This document shows positions 1 to 4,676 of a stretch of DNA of 5,735 nt, in pieces. The DNA lies in NCBI GenBank assembly GCA_902494375.1, contig CABUTL010000107.1:1-5735 (forward strand). The letters are read 5' to 3'. The stretch's first letter is position 1; every line of letters starts with the position of its first letter. A program made the translations under genes and the position numbers. This stretch comes from an uncultured Collinsella sp. (GTDB taxonomy: Bacteria > Actinomycetota > Coriobacteriia > Coriobacteriales > Coriobacteriaceae). A model generated the notes under the pieces. That model saw nothing but the letters and a program-made list of their open reading frames with translations. It ran no database searches and had not been told where the DNA came from.

Positions 1-90
1 GATTCTGGCGTCTGCATGACGCTTGACGTCGCGGATAGACAGGCCAGTCCGTTTGTTATGGGTCTGCGGTGCAACATGCTGTCCATACAT
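1..90 (-). CDS. Unrecognised protein, N-terminal 30 codons only (runs off left edge)
   Basis: An open frame starts at ATG (88-90) and stays open for 30 codons to the left edge, so the gene is cut by the window. The start is supported by AAGGAG at 97-102 with a 6-nt spacer. The peptide begins MYGQHVAPQT and later reads TGLSIRDVKRHADARI. It is basic and has no signal peptide or membrane segment. No family can be recognised from this length. A small DNA-binding or regulatory protein would fit the basic composition, but that is a guess. The gene diverges from the flavoprotein gene at 412, so the two could share the intervening control region. Confidence 0.55.
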   Translation of the reverse strand, partial: MYGQHVAPQTHNKRTGLSIRDVKRHADARI

Positions 91-411
91 AAGACGCTCC
101 TTGTTCGTAGGCTGGTTTCCGCGGATCTATATTGCGCCTGGCCGATGCGGCTAGGCTCTTTCACGCGAACGCTTATGCGAGCAGGGAGAAAGCTCAAGCT
201 AATTTTCCCACAGTCGATACTTTGCGAGCAACGATTTGCTGTTCAATTCTCGGAGAGAGAATCAAGACGGTCGAGGAGTTATCAGGCAATGAGATTGCGT
301 CTAGAGAACACGAACGAGAGATGTCTTCTGCGGACGACTGAATAGCTCCGTCTGTTCTGGTTACAACGAAATGTGTGCCGTGCGCCTGCGGCATGAAGGA
401 GGGAGATTCTC
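91..411. other. Divergent intergenic region without a convincing gene
   Basis: This stretch of about 320 bases separates the two divergent starts at 90 (minus) and 412 (plus). It must hold both promoters, but no clean sigma-70 pair stands out. A 6-bp inverted repeat, ATTCTC and GAGAAT around a 5-base spacer, sits at 246-262 and could be an operator half-site pair. A plus-strand frame from TTG 132 to the stop at 342-344 encodes about 70 residues of fairly protein-like composition. It lacks a ribosome binding site and an ATG start and was not recognised, so it is not called as a gene. Confidence 0.5.
97..102 (-). promoter_or_regulatory. Ribosome binding site of the left-edge gene
   Basis: AAGGAG on the minus strand lies 6 nt before the ATG at 88-90. 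This site is the main reason to accept the truncated left-edge frame as a real gene. No clear -35/-10 pair was found upstream of it. The sequence TATAGA near 125-130 on the minus strand resembles a -10 box but has no matching -35. Confidence 0.55.
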
Positions 412-942
412 ATGAATATCGTTGTATTGAGTGGTAGCCCGCGTAAGGGCGCCAATACCGACACCATGGTCGAGGCGTTTGCCGAGACCGCGCGCGAGGT
501 TGGCCATACGGTCGAGGTCGTTCGCGTTGCCAGCAAGAAGATCGCTGGTTGCCTGGGGTGCCAGTATTGCTTCGCCCATGAGGGCACCTGTGTGCAGAAG
601 GATGACATGGCCGACGTGATCGAGTCGCTGAAAGGCGCCGATATGGTTGTCTTCGCTTCGCCCATCTACTGGTTTGATATCACTGCGCAGGAGAAGGCCG
701 CCATCGACCGCCTGTACGCCTTCGGTGCTACGGGCTTCCCGTTCACCAAGACGGCCCTTTTGCTCGATAGCCACAGCGAGGGCGTCTATGATGCGGCGAT
801 CGCTATGTACAGGTCAGCCTGCGCGTACTGCAAGTGGGAGGACCAGGGCATTGTCACCATCAGCGGTATGACCGAGCGCGACAGCATGGCATCGTCGCCC
901 AAGTTGGAAGAGGTGCGAGAGCTCGCTCGCAAGCTCGCCTAA
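412..942 (+). CDS. Flavodoxin-fold NAD(P)H-dependent oxidoreductase (FMN reductase / iron-sulfur flavoprotein-like)
   Basis: This is a complete 176-residue cytoplasmic protein starting at ATG 412, with AAGGAGG at 396-402 and a 9-nt spacer. The N-terminus MNIVVLSGSPRKGANTD is the first beta strand plus the FMN phosphate-binding loop (residues 7-16, SGSPRKGANT) typical of NADPH-dependent FMN reductase-like flavoproteins. Residues 81-87 (FASPIYW) form the second flavin-contact loop. C47, C50, C53 and C60 give a CX2CX2CX6C motif, the spacing associated with the [4Fe-4S] cluster of archaeal iron-sulfur flavoproteins. In many short bacterial homologues the cluster is unproven. A further pair, C137 and C140, lies near the C-terminus. 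The likely role is electron transfer or reduction of quinones or other small acceptors; the substrate cannot be told. The gene is monocistronic as seen, diverges from the left-edge gene and converges on the ATPase gene. Confidence 0.93.
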   Translation: MNIVVLSGSPRKGANTDTMVEAFAETAREVGHTVEVVRVASKKIAGCLGCQYCFAHEGTCVQKDDMADVIESLKGADMVVFASPIYWFDITAQEKAAIDRLYAFGATGFPFTKTALLLDSHSEGVYDAAIAMYRSACAYCKWEDQGIVTISGMTERDSMASSPKLEEVRELARKLA

Positions 943-952
943 GGACAAGAAG

Positions 953-1022
953 AACGCATGGCAATCGGTGTTGGTGGAAAGCCTACTTCCCTTACCAAGA
1001 GGAATGCTGATTGCCATGCGTT
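953..1022 (-). terminator. Long inverted repeat between convergent genes; possible terminator of the ATPase gene
   Basis: The arm AACGCATGGCAATC (953-966) is perfectly matched by its reverse complement at 1009-1022, a 14-bp stem. Six more pairs follow inside if G-U wobble is allowed, and a smaller nested hairpin (GGT/ACC and GGAA/TTCC) fits within the loop. It fills most of the 107-bp gap between the convergent stops at 942 and 1050. Read on the minus strand, the stem is followed by the pyrimidine-rich CTTCTTGTCCTT, which is weakly terminator-like. On the plus strand there is no T-run. The large loop is unusual for an intrinsic terminator. It could instead be a dispersed palindromic repeat. 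No flanking target-site duplication was seen. Confidence 0.45.
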
Positions 1023-1049
1023 GATGCTTCCGCGGACAATTCCGGCGTG

Positions 1050-2144
1050 CTAAAACGCCTTCTCGTTCAAGAATTCCCTGAACGCGGGAATGTCAAAGCC
1101 AACGAGACCACGCCCGCGCTCTCCAATGACGCCGTCCTCCAGGAGGCGGCGTTTGTATTGGCTTGCGTAGTTGCTGGCGACGCCCATGCGTTTGGCTATC
1201 TCCGAGACCCTGCTGGGGCCAGAATCGGGCAGCATCGCGAGCAAAAACTCAATGTCTTTATCGGAAAGCTCCCGATAGGTAGTTTCGAGAATTCGATCGC
1301 GCAGCTCCATGCGGGCAAGCAGAGAACCCTGCTGTACATCAGGTGCACTGATTTTGGGCGAGTTCTCCGAAACATCCCATGTGCGATATCCGACGAGCTG
1401 CATCATATAGGGAAATCCGTCGACGGCCTTCACGGCATCCTCGAGCGCTTCTGGCGTGATTGAGCGGCCTCCGGCCTCAACGGTTTTGCGGAATGCGTTT
1501 GCAATTTCAACGTCAGTGATTCGTCCCAACTGATGATATTGGGAACGCCTAAGGAACGAGACGGAATCGTTGCGCAGCAACGCCGATACTTTGTAGGGCA
1601 GTCCTGCCATGAGTAGGGCAACTTTTTTACCTTCGCGTACAAAGTGCTGGTAAACAGAGGCAAATTGAAGCATTTCTTCGAGATCGACGGTGACTTCATC
1701 GATGGTGATGAGAAGTCCGATGTCATGTTTTTCGAGTTGCTTAAAGATGCCATTCATGCGCGTGCGCCAGTTGCCCTGAGCCTCTTGAGCATATGTCCAA
1801 TCGATGCCCACTGGGCCAATTTGAACACCGTTTATGCGCGCGTGAGGCTGTGAGAGGTAGCTATCTGCGGCTTCTTTGGTTCGCTCGATAATATCTTCGA
1901 GCATGCCTGGCATGGCGGAGACATTTGCTGCGATCCAGCCGTGTTCAAGCGCCGTTTCTGAAAGGAGCGAGAGAAGCGCCGTCTTGCCCGTTCCCCTTGC
2001 GCCAGTAAAAATGGTTGACAGGTTGGGATCTCCCGGGCCGTTGATAAAGCCACGGTTGATGTCACGCAGGATATGCTCGCGACCCGCTAGAAAGGGAGGG
2101 ACGCTTCCGAACGTCGGGGTAAAGGGGTTCTTGCTGTACTTCAT
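1050..2144 (-). CDS. AAA/Orc1-Cdc6-like ATP-binding protein with C-terminal winged helix
   Basis: This is a complete 364-residue protein. The start is ATG 2144, preceded 5 nt upstream by AAAGGAG. An in-frame TTG at 2198 would extend it by 18 residues made of translated tandem repeat and is rejected. The N-terminal NPFTPTFGSVPPFLAGRE (6-23) is a signature seen in actinobacterial ATP-binding proteins of the archaeal-ATPase/Orc1-Cdc6-like group. Walker A is GARGTGKT (48-55) and Walker B is LLITIDE (144-150). KVALLMAGLPY (174-184) fits sensor 1, and GFPYMMQLVGYRTW (243-256) fits the sensor 2/lid region. Residues about 295-355 form a winged helix, with VSEIAKRMGVASNYASQYKRR as its likely recognition segment, divided around 313-333. 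ATP-driven DNA binding is plausible, but the cellular role of the family is not established. The gene is transcribed alone and is isolated from the topoisomerase operon by a terminator. Confidence 0.88.
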   Translation of the reverse strand: MKYSKNPFTPTFGSVPPFLAGREHILRDINRGFINGPGDPNLSTIFTGARGTGKTALLSLLSETALEHGWIAANVSAMPGMLEDIIERTKEAADSYLSQPHARINGVQIGPVGIDWTYAQEAQGNWRTRMNGIFKQLEKHDIGLLITIDEVTVDLEEMLQFASVYQHFVREGKKVALLMAGLPYKVSALLRNDSVSFLRRSQYHQLGRITDVEIANAFRKTVEAGGRSITPEALEDAVKAVDGFPYMMQLVGYRTWDVSENSPKISAPDVQQGSLLARMELRDRILETTYRELSDKDIEFLLAMLPDSGPSRVSEIAKRMGVASNYASQYKRRLLEDGVIGERGRGLVGFDIPAFREFLNEKAF

Positions 2145-2149
2145 GGTAG

Positions 2150-2156
2150 CTCCTTT
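2150..2156 (-). promoter_or_regulatory. Ribosome binding site of the ATPase gene
   Basis: AAAGGAG lies 5 nt before ATG 2144 and decides the start against the upstream in-frame TTG at 2198. Its first bases overlap the end of the third 19-bp repeat, so anything bound to the repeats could also block ribosome access. Confidence 0.75.
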
Positions 2157-2209
2157 GCAAGTTTTGCTAATTTTTGCAAGTTTTGCTAACTTTTGCAAGT
2201 TTTGCTAAC
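2153..2209 (-). repeat. Three tandem 19-bp repeats (iteron-like) upstream of the ATPase gene
   Basis: On the minus strand the unit is GTTAGCAAAACTTGCAAAA. The copies at 2191-2209 and 2172-2190 are identical. The third, at 2153-2171, differs only in its first and last base and merges with the ribosome binding site. Each unit is itself a near-duplication (TTAGCAAAA then TTGCAAAA), giving six half-sites at 9-10 bp spacing, about one per helical turn. The pattern is that of a multi-site operator or iteron array. Its position directly before a gene with a C-terminal winged helix suggests autoregulation, which is inference. Copy number could also vary by slipped-strand replication. Confidence 0.92.
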
Positions 2210-2245
2210 GACTGACCAAAGGGCATCGAAGCAGTGGCGCTGACA

Positions 2246-2294
2246 TTTTTTACGCAGAAAAATAAGCAGAAATCAATTTATCTGCGTTAAAAAA
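2246..2294. repeat. AT-rich palindrome flanked by T6 and A6 runs
   Basis: ACGCAGA (2252-2258) is matched by TCTGCGT (2281-2287). After one A-A mismatch a further 4 bp pair (AAAT with ATTT). Outside, T6 at 2246-2251 faces A6 at 2289-2294, offset by one base. GCAGAAA also occurs twice in direct orientation (2254-2260 and 2266-2272). The T-run is on the 5' side and the A-run on the 3' side on either strand, so this is not an ordinary U-tract terminator. A protein-binding or melting-prone control element upstream of the ATPase gene fits better. Confidence 0.55.
2247..2276 (-). promoter_or_regulatory. Candidate promoter of the ATPase gene
   Basis: On the minus strand TTGATT (2276-2271) and TAAAAA (2252-2247) are separated by 18 nt. 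Each matches four of six consensus bases for a sigma-70 -35 and -10. The site lies upstream of the tandem repeats, so the repeats would fall in the transcribed leader of roughly 95 nt. It also sits inside the AT-rich palindrome. The prediction is weak, because AT-rich sequence gives such matches by chance. Confidence 0.25.
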
Positions 2295-2300
2295 TAGTTG

Positions 2301-2354
2301 AGAAGAAAAACGACGAGTCCCGGGCGCAATGCCGTTGCGTTCCGGGCCTCGTCG
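2301..2354 (-). terminator. Intrinsic terminator of the topoisomerase operon
   Basis: On the minus strand CGACGAG (2354-2348) pairs with CTCGTCG (2317-2311). After one mismatch the stem continues through CCCGG/CCGGG and GCAA/TTGC to a loop of about 5 bases. It is followed by TTTTTCTTCT (2310-2301). A long GC-rich stem with a T-run 37 bp after the stop of the parC-like gene is a textbook Rho-independent terminator. It insulates the downstream ATPase gene. Confidence 0.92.
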
Positions 2355-2390
2355 CTTTGCGAAGTATCTAACGATCTCGTTGCCGTCGTC

Positions 2391-4631
2391 CTAGTCAAAC
2401 AGACTCGGCATGTCGTTTTCTTTCATGAGGGCACCGGCGGAGGGGAGACTCTGCGCGGTGAACTTTTCGGCCGAGACGCCGGCGCCAAGAATCTCCTCGG
2501 TCGTGCCGACGGTGGTGACCGAGCGGCCCTTCTTGGCCGTAAAGGCCTGGACGCCTTGCGTGTTGGTGGTCGTCTTGGTCTTGAGCAGCGACGTGTTGAA
2601 GTTCATCAGGCGGTAGTCGCTCGAGACCAGTGCGATGTCGCAGTCTTCCTTGAGTACCTGAGCATACAGCAGTTTGCTGCCGCCGTAGATGGCGTTCTTG
2701 AGGCGCTTGCGGTTGGTCTTGGTGACGTATCCGGAAAGCGCGACACGCACCACGCGGCCATTCTCAAAGACAAACAGCACGTCGGCCTTATAGTCCTCGG
2801 GGTCGATGACCCAGATGACGCTTTCGTCGGGTTCCATCTCGAGATCGGTCGGCAGGTACGAGCCCAGCTGGGCCGACTTGGTGTCCTCAAACGCCGCAAC
2901 CTTGCACTTGTACACCTGGCTCTTATTGGTAAAGACCAGCAGCTCGTGGGTGTTGGAGGACGGGAACTCGATAAAGGGCTTGTCGCCGTCCTTGTACTTG
3001 AGCGTGGTCGCCTTCTTGAGCACGCGATCCGTCATCTTCTTAAGGTAGCCATCGCGCGAGAGCATGATGGTGACCGGGTATTCCTCGACCTCGGGCTCCA
3101 AGCTTACCTCGATAACCTCATGGGGCTCGATCCTGCCCGTGCGGCGTGGCATCACGTACTTCTTGTTGACCGCGGCCAGCTCGTCGCTGATGACCTTCTT
3201 GATGTTCTCCTCGCTGGAGAGGATCTCCTCAAGCTCGGCAATCTCGCCCTCAAGCTTTGCAATGTCCTTGGTGCGGTTGAGGATGTACTCCTCGTTGATG
3301 TTGCGGAGCTTAAGTTCGGCAACAAACTCGGCCTGAGTCTCGTCGATGTCGAAACCCTTCATAAGGTTGGGCACGACCTCGGCTTCGAGTTTGGTGCCGC
3401 GGATGATGGCGATGGCCTTGTCGATGTCGAGCAAGATCGCCTCAAGGCCGTGCAGCAGGTGCAGGCGCTCGGACTTTTTGCCCAGGTCAAAGTTAATGCG
3501 GCGACGCGTGGACTCAATACGCCACTTGACCCAATCGTGCAGAATCTGGCGCACGCCCATAACACGGGGATATCCGTCGACCAGCACGTTAAAGTTGCAC
3601 GAGAACGAATCCTGCAGCGTGGTCGAGCGATAGAGCTTGGCCATGAGCTTGTCGGGGTCGACACCGCGCTTAAGGTCGATGGCGATGCGCAAACCCGAGA
3701 GGTCGGTTTCGTCGCGGATATCAGCAATCTCCTTGACCTTGCCCTCTTTGGAGAGCTTGACGATGCGCTCGATGATGACATCGGTCTTGGTGGTGTAGGG
3801 GATCTCGTAGACCTCGATAATGCGCTCTTCGGGAATCCAGCGCCAACGGGAGCGGATTTGGAAGCTGCCAAGACCGGTCTCGATAATCTTTTCCATCTCC
3901 TCGCGGCGGTAGATGATCTCGCCGCCGGTCGAGAAGTCGGGCATGGGCATGTACTCGAGCAGGTCGCAGTCGGGATCCTTGAGGTAATGCATCGTGGCAG
4001 TACAGACCTCGTTGAGGTTGAAACCGCAGATGTCGGACGCCATGGCGACGCCGATGCCCTTATTGGCCGAGACAAGGATGTTAGGGAACGTGGTGGGCAG
4101 CAGGCGCGGCTCCTTCATGGCGCCGTCGTAGCTGTCGACGAAGTCGACCGGGTCCTTGTCGATGTCCTTGAAGATCTCGGCGCTGATGGGGGAGAGCTTG
4201 GCTTCGGTATAACGCGAAGCGGCGTAGCTCAGGTCACCCGAATAGTACTTGCCAAAGTTGCCCTTCGACTCCACGAAGGGAGCGAGCAGTGCCTCATTGC
4301 CGGTGGCCAGACGCACCATCGTTTCGTAGATCGCGGCGTCACCGTGCGGATTGAGCTTCATGGTCTGGCCCACGATGTTGGCGCTCTTCTGGCGCTCGCC
4401 CTTGAGCAGACCCATCTTGTACATGGTGTAGAGCAGCTTGCGGTGCGACGGCTTGAAGCCGTCGATCTCGGGGAACGCACGCGAGACGTTGACGCTCATG
4501 GCGTAGGGCATGTAGTTGACCTCGAGCGTCTGCGTGATCGGCTGGTCGGTGACCTCGGAGTGCAGGCCGATGACGTTCTCGGCGTTGACCTGCTTTTTCT
4601 TTGGCTGGTTCTTCGTCTTCTTCTTTGCCAC
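2391..4631 (-). CDS. parC: Type IIA DNA topoisomerase, subunit A (topoisomerase IV ParC / GyrA family)
   Basis: This is a complete 746-residue DNA cleavage and rejoining subunit. It starts at GTG 4631 with AAGAGGA at 4636-4642; no ATG gives a better fit. Residues 3-13 form a lysine-rich tail. The breakage-reunion domain runs from about 30 to 490: DGFKPSHRKLLYTM (57-70) is the conserved entry motif, and AASRYTE (137-143) holds catalytic Y141 with R140 before it. Residues 95-107 correspond to the quinolone-resistance region, with A99 in the usual Ser position and E103 in the Asp/Glu position. FPNILVSANKGIGVAMAS (182-199) is a divergent form of the FPNLLVNG motif. Residues 455-490 are coiled-coil-like. 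The C-terminal domain (about 511-746) carries DGYLKKM and NGRVVRV beta-blade strands, but no QRRGGKG-type GyrA box was found. This favours decatenation or relaxation over supercoiling. A divergent extra gyrase remains possible. Confidence 0.9.
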   Translation of the reverse strand: MAKKKTKNQPKKKQVNAENVIGLHSEVTDQPITQTLEVNYMPYAMSVNVSRAFPEIDGFKPSHRKLLYTMYKMGLLKGERQKSANIVGQTMKLNPHGDAAIYETMVRLATGNEALLAPFVESKGNFGKYYSGDLSYAASRYTEAKLSPISAEIFKDIDKDPVDFVDSYDGAMKEPRLLPTTFPNILVSANKGIGVAMASDICGFNLNEVCTATMHYLKDPDCDLLEYMPMPDFSTGGEIIYRREEMEKIIETGLGSFQIRSRWRWIPEERIIEVYEIPYTTKTDVIIERIVKLSKEGKVKEIADIRDETDLSGLRIAIDLKRGVDPDKLMAKLYRSTTLQDSFSCNFNVLVDGYPRVMGVRQILHDWVKWRIESTRRRINFDLGKKSERLHLLHGLEAILLDIDKAIAIIRGTKLEAEVVPNLMKGFDIDETQAEFVAELKLRNINEEYILNRTKDIAKLEGEIAELEEILSSEENIKKVISDELAAVNKKYVMPRRTGRIEPHEVIEVSLEPEVEEYPVTIMLSRDGYLKKMTDRVLKKATTLKYKDGDKPFIEFPSSNTHELLVFTNKSQVYKCKVAAFEDTKSAQLGSYLPTDLEMEPDESVIWVIDPEDYKADVLFVFENGRVVRVALSGYVTKTNRKRLKNAIYGGSKLLYAQVLKEDCDIALVSSDYRLMNFNTSLLKTKTTTNTQGVQAFTAKKGRSVTTVGTTEEILGAGVSAEKFTAQSLPSAGALMKENDMPSLFD

Positions 4632-4676
4632 GATTTCCTCTTGAACTTCTTATGGGCCGTCGTTATCGATTTGCTG

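Noticed and set aside
16..345. Plus-strand frame of 109 codons
   Set aside because: It overlaps the better-supported minus-strand start at 90, has no ribosome binding site, and its Arg/Leu/Ser-rich composition looks like noise.
958..1053. Short plus-strand frame from ATG 958
   Set aside because: It lies inside the inverted repeat, overlaps the end of the ATPase gene, has no good ribosome binding site and no recognisable motif.
1044..1059. Small hairpin GGCGT/ACGCC at the ATPase stop codon
   Set aside because: The stem is only 5 bp, has no T-run on either strand and includes coding sequence. Chance is sufficient.
2145..2198. N-terminal extension of the ATPase from TTG 2198
   Set aside because: The added 18 residues are translated tandem repeat and ribosome binding site. 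ATG 2144 has a well-spaced AAAGGAG and begins directly before the conserved NPFTPTFG signature.
2153..2209. CRISPR array
   Set aside because: The copies are contiguous 19-bp tandem repeats without spacers, and no cas genes are present.
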